Shown: in pieces, positions 1 to 8,313 of the stretch
Numbering within the stretch: position 1 is the first letter of the stretch
Layout: the number at the start of each line of letters is the position of its first letter
Notes under the pieces: model-generated
The model's database searches: none
Told to the model about the DNA's origin: nothing
What the model saw: only the letters and a program-made list of their open reading frames with translations
Program-made: the position numbers and the translations under genes
NCBI GenBank assembly: GCA_035196065.1
Contig: CP136575.1
Span: 1,703,001 to 1,767,000, forward strand
Direction of reading: 5' to 3'
Source of the DNA: Sphingobium sp.
GTDB lineage: Bacteria > Pseudomonadota > Alphaproteobacteria > Sphingomonadales > Sphingomonadaceae
Length of the DNA: 64,000 nucleotides

Positions 1-431
1 AACGAAACCATCTGGCAGCACATATCACGCTGTTCCACCATTTGCCGCCGACGCATTTGCCTGAGATTAAGTCCCGGATTGCGGCTGTTGCCCGCGAATG
101 GGCCGCGCCGCCTGCATGGCTAAGCGACGTAATGATGCTGGGGCGTGGCGTGGCCTTTCGCGTCGACAGCCCGGGCCTGTTGGCGATGCGCGATGAATTA
201 GCCGATGGTTTTGCTGGCCTGTTGACGCCGCAGGATCAGGCACGACCACGGCTGCATATCACGGTCCAGAACAAGGTCGAGCCGCCGGTCGCAAAGGCGC
301 TCCATGCCGAATTGTCTATCATGTTCCAGCCGCGCCCGCTTCGCATAACCGGGCTTTCCGCCCACTTCTATCGCGGCGGGCCTTGGGAGGCGATACAGTC
401 TTGGACGTTCAGCGGGCGCCGCAAGGATTGA
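1..431 (+). CDS. 2'-5' RNA ligase family protein, 5' end outside window
   Basis: The reading frame is open from the first bases of the window and ends at a TGA at 429-431, so this is the C-terminal part (about 142 residues) of a longer gene. The visible protein has two H-x-T-type motifs typical of the 2H phosphoesterase / LigT fold: HITLFHHLP at the very start and LHITVQNKV about 70 residues later. Family members act as RNA 2',3'-cyclic phosphodiesterases or ligases in the cytoplasm. The spacing and the LF-HHLP context fit a 2'-5' RNA ligase family protein. The substrate cannot be told. It converges on the minus-strand membrane protein gene that ends at 456. Confidence 0.75.
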   Translation, partial: RNHLAAHITLFHHLPPTHLPEIKSRIAAVAREWAAPPAWLSDVMMLGRGVAFRVDSPGLLAMRDELADGFAGLLTPQDQARPRLHITVQNKVEPPVAKALHAELSIMFQPRPLRITGLSAHFYRGGPWEAIQSWTFSGRRKD

Positions 432-455
432 TGAAGCGCCCGCTTGATAGTCAAA

Positions 456-992
456 TCAGGTGTGGGTCTGGAGTGCTTTATCACCGATAGTGCGGGACAT
501 GACAAAACGCAGCGCGATCAGCCCGGCAAACCAGAGCGCATCATTGATGGCAACGCCGGTGACGATTTCGGTCGAGAAATTCTCCGCGCCGCCGCCAAAT
601 TGCGCATAACCGCGCAGCATCAGTTGATAGACCACAAAGGCAGAGATGAGCGCCGTCACGCCGCCAAGAACAGCGTTATCGCCCATTTTTGCGGCAGTGA
701 AACGCGCCGCGCCAAAGCTGGCAATTGTGGCAGCCAGAATCGCGATACCATGGCCCACCGCCTGCGCGTCCCATGGGAATGACAGGAGAAGAAAGCCGAC
801 CGCTTGGTTAGCCGCCCATACAGCGGCGACCAAGGCAAGGCCGTTGCGAGGGCGCATGGTCAGGGCGGCGAGCGTTGCGAAGGCCGCAAAGGGGAAGATG
901 CACGCCAATGCAAGGCTGCCGAGCACGGTCGCGCCCGCGAGTGTTGCAGGCCATGCTGCGGTTGTGGGGTTCATGCTGCGTATCATCTTCAT
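456..992 (-). CDS. Uncharacterised inner-membrane protein downstream of btuB-like gene
   Basis: This 178-residue protein is very hydrophobic, with about five predicted membrane segments, a PFAAFATLAALTM stretch near the N-terminus and no clear soluble domain. The ATG at 992 follows AAGGAAGGGA; an ATG at 986 would also fit. Longer starts would run into the receptor gene upstream and lack a ribosome site. It begins about 50 bases after the BtuB-like gene ends, on the same strand, so it is probably cotranscribed under the cobalamin riboswitch. By context it could take part in corrinoid passage through the inner membrane, for which no BtuCDF genes are visible here. I do not recognise the family, so this role is inference only. 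Confidence 0.65.
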   Translation of the reverse strand: MKMIRSMNPTTAAWPATLAGATVLGSLALACIFPFAAFATLAALTMRPRNGLALVAAVWAANQAVGFLLLSFPWDAQAVGHGIAILAATIASFGAARFTAAKMGDNAVLGGVTALISAFVVYQLMLRGYAQFGGGAENFSTEIVTGVAINDALWFAGLIALRFVMSRTIGDKALQTHT

Positions 993-1044
993 TCCCTTCC
1001 TTGATCCATTTAACGGTAACGGGCTTTGCCTGCCCGTCAATTCC

Positions 1045-2928
1045 CTAAAAGCCGGTCGTAATGCCGATAAACGCGGCGCGCCCGTAATTGCCATAGCCAG
1101 CCACGGTTTCGTAACGCACATCACCCGCATTTTCGACGCGGCCGTAAAGTGCAACCTTGTCTGACAATTGATAGGACGCGCGCAGGTTGAGCAGCGCATA
1201 GCCATCCATGCGCACCGCCCCGCCAAAACCATCGACGCTATCGCTGGCGAGCCTGATATCAGCGCCGAGTTTCAGTCTGTCGATCGGCCTCCAGTCTGCC
1301 ATCAGGTTTAGGCTATGGGCCGGAATTCGGATGCGGCGGATGTAAGCACCACCATCATCCTGCCGTCCCTTGCTGTTGGTATAGCTGTAATTGACCATGA
1401 TTGTCAGCCGGTCATCGGGATGCAGTTCGACAAAGGTCTCTACGCCGCTTGCCCGGCTGCCGAGGATGTTGCCGTAACGATAGAGCAGCAGATCAAAATC
1501 GATCATGTTGCGCGTGCGCCGCCGATAGGCCGTCGCGCCAAAGCGCAGCTTGTCGCCGATTAATGACTGCTCGATCCCCAGTTCGTGACTTTCCGCCTGT
1601 TCGGGTTGCAGCCCGGGATCGCCAAAGAAACTGAACAACTGGAACAGGGTAGGGGCCTTGAAACCCTCACCATATGCGGCGCGGATGATCGTGTCCGGGG
1701 CTGGACGCATAACGGCATTGGCGCTGAACGTCGCTTTGCTGCCATAATTTTTATGCCGGTCGATGCGCGCGCCTGCCGTCAGTGTCAGTGCGGGAACGAG
1801 ATCTACAACCGCCTGCGCATATGCTCCGCTATAATGCGTCCGGGCCGGCGAAAAGCCGTCGGTGAAGCGGCTTCGTTCATGTTCAGCACCGAATATGGCG
1901 CGAAAGCTGCTGCTAACACGCCAGTCGCCTTGATATTCAATCCGCTCGCTACGTCCGCGGGCGAGAAAGTCTGCGGCAACGGCACCGGGGGCGGAGAAAT
2001 TGGCGCGGTTGATATCGTTGAGTGTCAGCGACAGACGGCTGGCAAGCCTGCCGATGGCGGCATGAAGGCCGGCATAGCCTGTCGTCTGCCCGGTCGTTGA
2101 ATATTCCGCTGTATCCGTCAGCATATAGGATGGAGCCGGGAAGCCATCGAGTTCGGCCCGGCTGTCGGCATGGTAGCCGCGCAGATCGAGGCGGATCGCT
2201 TCGGACAGGTCGACTTCAATGCGGCCATTCGCGCCATATTGACGGAAGCCGTCGCGCTCGTTGCCCGATGCCGCCGCTGAGATGCCATCATCGCGAAACC
2301 AGCCGCCGCCGAGACTATAGCGTATGGGGCCGCTGCGCCCGCTCAGATTACCCGCCAATGTGCCACGATCATTGCCGCCATATTCGGCGCGTAGATTGGC
2401 CGCGATGTTTTCGGTCGGACGCCGCGTAACGATGTTGACCACACCGCCTATCGCTTGGCTACCCCAAGGAACCGAATTGGGACCACGCAGCACTTCGACC
2501 TGTTCGATATTACCGATCAACAGATTGCCGAAATCAAATCCGCCGCCGGGCGATGCAGGGTCGTTGATCCGCACGCCGTCGACCAGCGCCAGCGTCTGCT
2601 CTCCCTCCGCTCCGCGAATGCGGACTGCGGAAAAGCCGCCAATAGGGCCGGTGTTGGAAATGGTGACGCCGGGGGTGCGTACTAACAGTTCGGCAATTGT
2701 TGCCGGCTGCAACCGGGCAATTGCATCACTATCGAACAGCGCGATGGCAAGGCCGCTTTCGTCAGATTGCTGGACGGCACCCGTTCCGGTTACGACAATG
2801 ACGGGCTGGTCTTGATCATCGCTTGCGGCGCAATCGACGGGTGAGGGGCAAGGCTTGGCTTCGCCTTGCGCCCATGCCGGCACGGAAAGCAGCGCAAACG
2901 GCGCTGCCAATCGGTAAATATGTTGCAT
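1045..2928 (-). CDS. btuB: TonB-dependent cobalamin (BtuB-type) outer-membrane receptor
   Basis: A 627-residue outer-membrane receptor. The start at 2928 is preferred over 2955 because GAAGGAAAGG lies just before it and the protein then opens with a good signal peptide (MQHIYRLAAPFALLSVPAWA). After the signal comes a TonB-box-like PVIVVTGTG, then the plug domain (TIAELLVRTPGV, VRIRGAEGEQTLALVDGVRIND, with NIEQVEVLRGPNS) and a beta-barrel that ends in an aromatic residue (ITTGF), as barrel-assembly signals do. Length and plug motifs match BtuB. The cobalamin riboswitch upstream supports vitamin B12 or another corrinoid as the ligand. Expression should fall when intracellular B12 is plentiful. 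Confidence 0.88.
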   Translation of the reverse strand: MQHIYRLAAPFALLSVPAWAQGEAKPCPSPVDCAASDDQDQPVIVVTGTGAVQQSDESGLAIALFDSDAIARLQPATIAELLVRTPGVTISNTGPIGGFSAVRIRGAEGEQTLALVDGVRINDPASPGGGFDFGNLLIGNIEQVEVLRGPNSVPWGSQAIGGVVNIVTRRPTENIAANLRAEYGGNDRGTLAGNLSGRSGPIRYSLGGGWFRDDGISAAASGNERDGFRQYGANGRIEVDLSEAIRLDLRGYHADSRAELDGFPAPSYMLTDTAEYSTTGQTTGYAGLHAAIGRLASRLSLTLNDINRANFSAPGAVAADFLARGRSERIEYQGDWRVSSSFRAIFGAEHERSRFTDGFSPARTHYSGAYAQAVVDLVPALTLTAGARIDRHKNYGSKATFSANAVMRPAPDTIIRAAYGEGFKAPTLFQLFSFFGDPGLQPEQAESHELGIEQSLIGDKLRFGATAYRRRTRNMIDFDLLLYRYGNILGSRASGVETFVELHPDDRLTIMVNYSYTNSKGRQDDGGAYIRRIRIPAHSLNLMADWRPIDRLKLGADIRLASDSVDGFGGAVRMDGYALLNLRASYQLSDKVALYGRVENAGDVRYETVAGYGNYGRAAFIGITTGF

Positions 2929-3029
2929 AACCTTTCCTTCAATCGCGACGTTCATCCAGATGCCGTCACGCGAAGGAAATCCCGAATGGGATCCTATCGT
3001 TCGCCCGTGTCTTCCCGCACGCGCAAAGG

Positions 3030-3225
3030 AACAGCCGCTACAGGCAGGTCTCCTGGCTCCCGGGTCATCGCCTTTGCCCGCCTTCCCGAAAAAAGGTTTA
3101 TCCCCCTTTCAGTGGCATATGGAGCATTGGCTCACCGGTCACAGTTGCGGGAACAGCGCTGGATTTGAACCGGCTTCCCTTTTCACCCCGGCTTCCCGGG
3201 GCACCTGTAACGCTGCTTGGGTAGG
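3030..3225 (-). promoter_or_regulatory. Cobalamin (B12) riboswitch
   Basis: On the minus strand the leader of the btuB-like gene carries the classic B12 box AGCCAGGAGACCTGCC (complement of 3043-3058). The core element GCCACTG (complement of 3110-3116) and the upstream conserved GGTG...GGGAA...CCGGT stems lie between about 3130 and 3220. Order and spacing fit an AdoCbl riboswitch of about 190 nt. The B12 box is about 115 bases before the start codon at 2928, so the switch could act on translation or on termination. No clear T-run terminator is seen, which favours translational control. Confidence 0.93.
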
Positions 3226-3275
3226 AGCGAAGCTGCGAACGGTCAATCCCCGCCTGCATTCGCAAGGGCGTGCGC

Positions 3276-3689
3276 TTAACGCTCGACGCCTTTCACCTTC
3301 CCCCATTGGCGGGCAACCGTATATCCAAGATAACCGGTCCCGAAGAGGGCGTAGAGCGGTTCGGGTAGTCCGCCCAGATAGGCATTCATGCCCGCAGCGA
3401 TATCAAGCGCAGCCTGCGGACGCACCGCCGCGATCAGCCCCATGGGAATTGCCCAGAGAATGATAACATACATCACGTAAAGGAAGGATGGCCTAGCGCG
3501 GCTCGTCCAAGGGTCGGATGACTGCGCTTCGGCGAGCACAGCCGATAACTGCGTACGCAACGTTTCCATTTCCTGGCTGCCCTGTAATTTGAGCAGTTCC
3601 AGCTTTGCCGCATCGCGGGCTTTCGGATCGGGGATTAATTTGTCGATTAGCGCCCCAATCGGGCCGACCAGGGTTTCGATAATAGCCAT
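3276..3689 (-). CDS. Phage/GTA-type 3TM holin
   Basis: A 137-residue protein with an N-terminal segment of the kind seen in GTA-type holins (LVGPIGALIDKLIPDPKAR, then AAKLELLKLQ), a central charged helix and two to three C-terminal membrane segments (FLYVMYVIILWAIPMGLIAA; YALFGTGYLGYTVA). This matches the Holin_3TM family (GTA_holin_3TM) as I know it. Holins form inner-membrane lesions that let the endolysin reach peptidoglycan. It lies 15 bases after the endolysin gene on the same strand, so the two form a lysis cassette. No capsid, tail or terminase gene is near, as in genomes where GTA lysis genes sit apart from the structural cluster. Confidence 0.82.
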   Translation of the reverse strand: MAIIETLVGPIGALIDKLIPDPKARDAAKLELLKLQGSQEMETLRTQLSAVLAEAQSSDPWTSRARPSFLYVMYVIILWAIPMGLIAAVRPQAALDIAAGMNAYLGGLPEPLYALFGTGYLGYTVARQWGKVKGVER

Positions 3690-3704
3690 TATAAGGGTGC
3701 ACTT

Positions 3705-4295
3705 TCAGATTGAGGGGGTGTGTGCATCGGGACGGTCAGTGCAGCGGGGATTTCCGATGCGGTTCGAAAGCCAGCCATAAAGAAAGGCCTCTTGTGAGGG
3801 GCGCGCTTCGGCCAATATGATATAGTGCGCGCCTTGCAGCGCTTCGATGGCCTTCAAAAGGACGGTTTCAGCGCCGCCGCCACGTTTCATAAGAAATGCA
3901 TCCAGTGCCGCCAGCGTTGCCGGTCCTATGCGCCGGTCGACTGCCAGATCGGCATAATCGCGGGTTTCGCGGTTCAACGCATTGAGTGCGCGTTGCAGAA
4001 ATGCGGTTGCCGTGCCCGTCCCCATATTGACGCCGGTGTCGAAAAGTTCGGCCGCCAGTGCCGGCGCACGCGCGGCAACGGCGTCAAACTTAGGGTTTTC
4101 CCAATATAGCTTTTTGTAGATTGCCGCGGCATCACTGCGCGGCAGGGTGCGCATATCATCCATATAGCCCTGCCGCCGGGCAACGGCTTCGGTAATGCCC
4201 CATCGCGTGGCTCCGCCGCGATCGGCCGGATGGTTTGAAAAGCCGCCTTCACGTGCGATCACTTCATCTATCAGTTGGTCGATGTTGGGCTTCAT
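3705..4295 (-). CDS. Glycoside hydrolase 108 family endolysin
   Basis: A 196-residue muramidase-type endolysin. The GH108 signature is at the N-terminus: EGGFSNHPADRGGATRWGIT (residues 16-35), with Glu16 the expected catalytic acid. The C-terminal half, with LFDTGVNMG, RRIGPATLAAL and a FLYGWLSNRI-like end, matches the peptidoglycan-binding domain that usually accompanies GH108 (PG_binding_3). There is no signal peptide, which fits holin-dependent release. A GGAGGAATCGGC ribosome site precedes the ATG at 4295. The promoter region (4296-4556) carries an ATAACC-N5-GGTT dyad, an inverted repeat and a tandem repeat, listed separately. The last ~12 residues look unconserved. Confidence 0.88.
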   Translation of the reverse strand: MKPNIDQLIDEVIAREGGFSNHPADRGGATRWGITEAVARRQGYMDDMRTLPRSDAAAIYKKLYWENPKFDAVAARAPALAAELFDTGVNMGTGTATAFLQRALNALNRETRDYADLAVDRRIGPATLAALDAFLMKRGGGAETVLLKAIEALQGAHYIILAEARPSQEAFLYGWLSNRIGNPRCTDRPDAHTPSI

Positions 4296-4326
4296 GCCGA
4301 TTCCTCCATGTCTGGACGAATCAATT

Positions 4327-4341
4327 AACCTATGTGGTTAT
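4327..4341 (-). promoter_or_regulatory. Operator-like dyad before lysis cassette
   Basis: On the minus strand the sequence is ATAACCACATAGGTT, containing the dyad AACC-N5-GGTT. It lies 32 bases before the endolysin ATG. It differs at one of 15 positions from ATAACCAAATAGGTT in the promoter between the XRE/S24-like and DUF6456 genes (14927-14941). TCCTACAT, a possible -10 region, abuts it upstream and is also found close to the second site. A repressor site is the simplest reading. Confidence 0.55.
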
Positions 4342-4415
4342 ATGTAGGAAAGTTTTATATCCATTTTGTGTGTTGGCGAGCCCCAGCATTTGGTCATGCT
4401 GTCGAAGCTCAAAAG

Positions 4416-4463
4416 TTGGCAGCTATTGTTGCCAAATGAGAGTAATCAGAATGAGAGTAATCA
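4416..4463 (-). promoter_or_regulatory. Inverted repeat plus tandem direct repeat upstream of lysis cassette
   Basis: Two compact signals lie side by side in the endolysin promoter region. TTGGCA-N8-TGCCAA (4416-4435) is a perfect inverted repeat. It overlaps by one base a tandem repeat in which AATGAGAGTAATCA occurs at 4435-4448 and again at 4450-4463 (period 15). Direct repeats of this size often bind activators. No regulator can be assigned from sequence alone. The rest of the 4296-4556 gap shows nothing else I can name. Confidence 0.4.
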
Positions 4464-4556
4464 TATAGATATGCTATGAGATTCGTGCGCGGGCAGCAAG
4501 CGCCACGCGGGCCGCGTCACAATAGGCTTGAGCAGCGGTCAGGCATTCAGCGAGGT

Positions 4557-5768
4557 TCATGCCCTTTCAAACACGGCTGCGATACCTTGACCGCCTCCGA
4601 TGCACATGGTTTCGAGACCATAGCGTATGTCGCGGCGTTGCATCTCGCGGGTGAGGTTGGCAAGAATGCGGCCGCCGGTTGCGCCGATGGGATGGCCGAG
4701 CGAGATGCCCGAGCCGTTGACGTTGAGCATGGCGTGCCGGCTGTCATCATCCGACCAACCCCAGCCCTTGAGGCAGGCAAGCACCTGCGGTGCAAAGGCT
4801 TCGTTCAATTCAACAAGACCGATATCGTTCCATGACAGGCCGTTGCGCGCAAACAGCCGCTCGGTGGCTGGAACAGGGCCATAGCCCATGCGGCTGGGAT
4901 CACAGCCGGCGGCTGCCCAGCTGTGGAAAAAGGCGATGGGTTCAAGGCCCAGTTCTTCCAACTTGTCTTCCGCCACAACCAGACAGGCGGCAGCGGCATC
5001 ATTCTGCTGGCTGGCATTGCCTGCGGTTACAACCCCGCCTTCGAGCGCCTTGAGCGCGCCGAGCGTATCCATGCTGGCATCGGCGCGATAACCTTCATCA
5101 TGCGCGAAGACGACTGGATCACCTCTCTTCTGCGGGATCTCGACCGGCACCAGTTCATCATCGAACAGACCATTGGCCCAAGCGGCGGCCGCGCGCTGAT
5201 GGCTGCGCGCAGCATAAGCGTCGCAGGCCTCACGGCTGATATTCCAGTCCTTGGCGAGATTCTCTGCCGTCTCGATCATGCCGCTGATCACACCATAGCG
5301 CTCCACAGGCTGGCTCATCACCCGGCCGCGGGTCAGGCGATCATGCAGCGTCAGATTGCCGGCGCGCACACCCTTGCGGATATCGGTGCTATAATGTTCA
5401 ACGTTCGACATGCTCTCGCAGCCACCTGCGACCACCACATCCGATACCCCGGTCTGCACCATCATCGCGGCATTGACGATCGCCTGCAGGCCCGATCCGC
5501 AGCGCCGGTCAAGCTGATAGCCGGGAACCGCTTCGGGCAAGCCTGCCAGCAGCCATGACCAATGGGCAATACACGGTGCCTCGCCATTGCCATAGCCTTG
5601 GGCAAAGACCACATCGTCAACCCGCGTCGGATCGATTTTTGTGCGCTCCATCAGCGCCTTGAGGATCACAGCTCCCAACTGACCTGCGGTCATGCCGGAA
5701 AGGGAACCCCCGAATTTGCCGACAGCGGTGCGGATGGGCGCGACAATGGCGGCGCGTCTAAGTGTCAT
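4557..5768 (-). CDS. Acetyl-CoA acetyltransferase (thiolase)
   Basis: A 403-residue thiolase of normal length. The acyl-accepting Cys90 is in RRCGSGLQAI. The NGSGISLGHPIGATGGR block gives the catalytic His, and the C-terminal MCIGGGQGIAAVFERA gives the second Cys. It condenses or cleaves 3-ketoacyl-CoA. Its ATG overlaps the stop of the CoA-transferase gene by 4 bases (ATGA), so the two are translationally coupled. With the acyl-CoA dehydrogenase and the SDR it makes a beta-oxidation-like set; the real chain or ring substrate is not evident. Confidence 0.92.
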   Translation of the reverse strand: MTLRRAAIVAPIRTAVGKFGGSLSGMTAGQLGAVILKALMERTKIDPTRVDDVVFAQGYGNGEAPCIAHWSWLLAGLPEAVPGYQLDRRCGSGLQAIVNAAMMVQTGVSDVVVAGGCESMSNVEHYSTDIRKGVRAGNLTLHDRLTRGRVMSQPVERYGVISGMIETAENLAKDWNISREACDAYAARSHQRAAAAWANGLFDDELVPVEIPQKRGDPVVFAHDEGYRADASMDTLGALKALEGGVVTAGNASQQNDAAAACLVVAEDKLEELGLEPIAFFHSWAAAGCDPSRMGYGPVPATERLFARNGLSWNDIGLVELNEAFAPQVLACLKGWGWSDDDSRHAMLNVNGSGISLGHPIGATGGRILANLTREMQRRDIRYGLETMCIGGGQGIAAVFERA

Positions 5769-6967
5769 GATGCTGCTCCTATGGTTCCAGAATCGATAAG
5801 GCGCGCGATTGCGCCCGAAGAAAGGCCTAGACGTTCGGCCAATATCTGTTCGCTATGTTCGCCATTGCGCGGCGCGGCTTGTGGTGTGCCGCGCGGCTGC
5901 TGCGGGATCGTGCCAAAAGGGCCGGCTGCCGGATAAGCAAAGCCCGAAGGGTTGGCATCGAAGGGTGTGAACATCGGATTGTTGCCAACCAGCCTTGGAT
6001 CATTGGCCGCATCGAGCATAGTACGATAGGCCGAATGCACGATCCCTGCTGCATCAAGTGCGGCGGCAAGGTCTGCATGGTCACGCGCGCCGATCGCTGC
6101 CTCGAACAATGGAAACAGCGCATCGCGATGCTCGAACCGCAGCCCGTCATCCTTGGCAAAGCTGACACCGCGCGCGGTCTCGATGGCCGCAACCGCAGCC
6201 TCTATGCCCAGCGCGGCCAAGAGTTGCGCCCATTGCCGGTGGGTCACCACCACGATCATCGTGCGCACGCCGTCGCGCGTCACAAAATCGCGGCCGAACA
6301 GTCCATATACGGCATTGCCCAAACGAGGGCGGTTCGCGCCGCTATGCAGCACCTCGGCAACGCCGCCCAGATTGGCGACCGTGCCGATAGCCACATCGGA
6401 CAACGGAATGCGAACCTCGCACCCCTCGCCGCTGGTATCGCGCTGCCGGATCGCCGCCAGCATCGCAAAGGCGGCATAAGCTCCAGTCAGCAAATCCCAA
6501 GCAGGCAGCACATGGTTGACAGGCTCAGGTCCCGCCCCAGTCATCATCGGATAACCGACCGCATTGTTGACGGTATAGTCAAGCGCAGGCGAACCATCGG
6601 CCCAGCCCATCACCCGCACCGTGACAAGATCAGTCCGCCCCTCTGCCAGCTTTGCGTGGCTCAAAAAACCCTCTGCCGGGAAATTGGTAACAAACTGGCC
6701 TGTGACCCGCACCAGTTCAGCCAACAACTCGCGCCCTTCACCCGAACCAAGATCCAATGCGACCGACTTTTTGGCGCGGTTCAAGTTTTCCCAATAGAGC
6801 GAGTCATTCGCCTGCGTGACCGGCCAGCGGCGAAAATCCGGACCGCCCCCAATCTGGTCCACACGAATAACCTCCGCCCCCATCTGCGCCAGATACAGAC
6901 CCGCAGAAGGAGACGCAACAAAGCTCGACGCTTCAATAACAGACAGGCCGGAAAGAAGGTTGTACAT
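5765..6967 (-). CDS. Family III CoA-transferase (CaiB/BaiF type)
   Basis: A 400-residue class III CoA-transferase that moves CoA between carboxylic acids through an aspartyl-CoA thioester. The N-terminal block (GLSVIEASSFVASPSAGLYL, AQMGAEVIRVDQ, NLNRAKKSVALDL) is typical, and the expected catalytic Asp is in AWDLLTGAY near residue 169. It starts 4 bases after the acyl-CoA dehydrogenase stop and overlaps the thiolase start, so three genes form one tight operon. It probably activates the acid that enters the pathway. The C-terminal third carries the usual NPMFTPFDANPSGFAYPAAG-like segment. Confidence 0.9.
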   Translation of the reverse strand: MYNLLSGLSVIEASSFVASPSAGLYLAQMGAEVIRVDQIGGGPDFRRWPVTQANDSLYWENLNRAKKSVALDLGSGEGRELLAELVRVTGQFVTNFPAEGFLSHAKLAEGRTDLVTVRVMGWADGSPALDYTVNNAVGYPMMTGAGPEPVNHVLPAWDLLTGAYAAFAMLAAIRQRDTSGEGCEVRIPLSDVAIGTVANLGGVAEVLHSGANRPRLGNAVYGLFGRDFVTRDGVRTMIVVVTHRQWAQLLAALGIEAAVAAIETARGVSFAKDDGLRFEHRDALFPLFEAAIGARDHADLAAALDAAGIVHSAYRTMLDAANDPRLVGNNPMFTPFDANPSGFAYPAAGPFGTIPQQPRGTPQAAPRNGEHSEQILAERLGLSSGAIARLIDSGTIGAAS

Positions 6968-6970
6968 GGG

Positions 6971-8128
6971 TCAGGCCTGCGCTGCCCATTCACGCAACAT
7001 GTGCTTGGCGATCTGGAGTTGCAAAATCTGGGTCGTGCCCTCGTAAATCCGATAGACACGCGCATCGCGGAAGAAGCGCTCTGCATCATATTCCGCAAGA
7101 TAACCCGCGCCGCCATAAATCTGGACAACCCGGTCAACCACACGTCCACACATTTCTGTGGCGAACACTTTTGCGGCAGCAGCTTTGCGCAGGATGTTTT
7201 CGCCGGCATCGGCTCGGCGCGCGGCATCATCCAACATGCATTCAGCAGCGTAGATTTCGATCTCGCTGTCGGCCAGCATTTGCTGGATCAACTGGAAATT
7301 GGCGATTGGTTCACCAAAAGCCTTGCGTTCATTGGCATAACGCAGTGCGCTATCCAGCGCACGACGCGCATAACCCGCCGCTGCCGCCCCTACCGAAAGG
7401 CGGCCATTATCGAGGCTCTGCATCGCGAACGCAAATCCACGGCCTTCTTCACCGCCCAATATCGCGTAGGCCGGCAGCTTGACGTCTTCCATAATGATAT
7501 CGGCAATATGGCTGCCCGCCTGGCCCATCTTCTTATCTGATTTGCCAACCGTCACGCCAGGCGTATCCATCGGAACAATGAATGCGGAAACATGCGCATT
7601 TTTCGGAAGCGCTTCCTTGCTCGTCCGGGCCATTATCAACGCCACCTTGGCGAAGGGCGCATTGGTGATGTAACGCTTGGATCCATTTAAAACCCAGCCA
7701 TTGCCCGATTTGACTGCACTGGTCTGCATCGCTGCGCTGTCTGATCCGCTACCGGGTTCCGTAAGGCCGAAAGAAGCGACTTCGCCTGCCGCAAGCCTGG
7801 GCAACCATTCAGCCTTTTGCGCCTCGGTGCCGCCATTTTTGAATGCCGAGCAGATCATGCCAATGTTAATTGATGTGATCGAACGATAACAAGGCATCGC
7901 GTAGCTCAACTCACGGATCGTGCGAATATATTGCTGAATATTCATGTCGGCACCGCCAAATTCCTCTGGCATGGTAAGGCCGAACAGGCCCATATCCCGC
8001 ATCTCTGCCATGATGGCATCGGGGATCACGTCGGTCTCCAGAATTTGCTTCTCGGCTGGAATCAACCGTTCACGAACATAACGCTGCAGTTGGTCAATGA
8101 ACTGCTCGAAAATATCATTATCCATCAT
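6971..8128 (-). CDS. Acyl-CoA dehydrogenase
   Basis: A 385-residue FAD enzyme that introduces an alpha-beta double bond in acyl-CoA. It has the family signatures FGLTEPGSGSD (FAD/substrate loop), QIYGGAGYLAEYDAERFFRD and RIYEGTTQILQLQIA, where the Glu of YEGT is the usual catalytic base. ATG at 8128 follows GAGAGGAAAC. It is the first gene of the operon that continues with the CoA-transferase and thiolase. The 171-base gap upstream must hold the promoter; no confident operator is seen there. Confidence 0.93.
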   Translation of the reverse strand: MMDNDIFEQFIDQLQRYVRERLIPAEKQILETDVIPDAIMAEMRDMGLFGLTMPEEFGGADMNIQQYIRTIRELSYAMPCYRSITSINIGMICSAFKNGGTEAQKAEWLPRLAAGEVASFGLTEPGSGSDSAAMQTSAVKSGNGWVLNGSKRYITNAPFAKVALIMARTSKEALPKNAHVSAFIVPMDTPGVTVGKSDKKMGQAGSHIADIIMEDVKLPAYAILGGEEGRGFAFAMQSLDNGRLSVGAAAAGYARRALDSALRYANERKAFGEPIANFQLIQQMLADSEIEIYAAECMLDDAARRADAGENILRKAAAAKVFATEMCGRVVDRVVQIYGGAGYLAEYDAERFFRDARVYRIYEGTTQILQLQIAKHMLREWAAQA

Positions 8129-8279
8129 GTTTCCTCTCGCTCCGGTTCAGCAAATTTCCGCTTCAGAGGCGGCGTTTTGTGATCTGGATCATCGTTGAAT
8201 TTCAAAAAATCCATTCGTCAAAATGGTAACTTGGCGCACAACATGCAGACGTTGTTTCGCTTAATAAAAGGCGGGTTTC

Positions 8280-8313
8280 ATGACCCTGTCTGAAACTTTT
8301 CAGATGGGGTCAT
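8280..8313 (-). terminator. Hairpin at the end of the SDR gene
   Basis: ATGACCC pairs with GGGTCAT and TCTGAAA with TTTCAGA, separated by a small internal loop, around a short apical loop. The hairpin overlaps the SDR stop codon (8300-8302). No long T-run follows, so it may act as a weak or Rho-assisted terminator or as a 3'-end stabiliser. It separates the SDR transcript from the acyl-CoA operon. Confidence 0.45.

Noticed and set aside
3150-3180. A tRNA-like T-loop sequence (TTTGAACC) on the plus strand
   Set aside because: It lies inside the cobalamin riboswitch and no cloverleaf can be drawn around it.
3276-4295. Holin and endolysin as part of a prophage
   Set aside because: No capsid, portal, terminase, tail or integrase gene is near, and the flanks are ordinary chromosomal genes. 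An unlinked GTA lysis pair fits better.
5855-7540. A 561-codon open frame on the plus strand, antisense to the CoA-transferase and acyl-CoA dehydrogenase genes
   Set aside because: The minus-strand frames encode clear, full-length enzymes with intact motifs. The antisense product has no recognisable domain and is an effect of high GC content.
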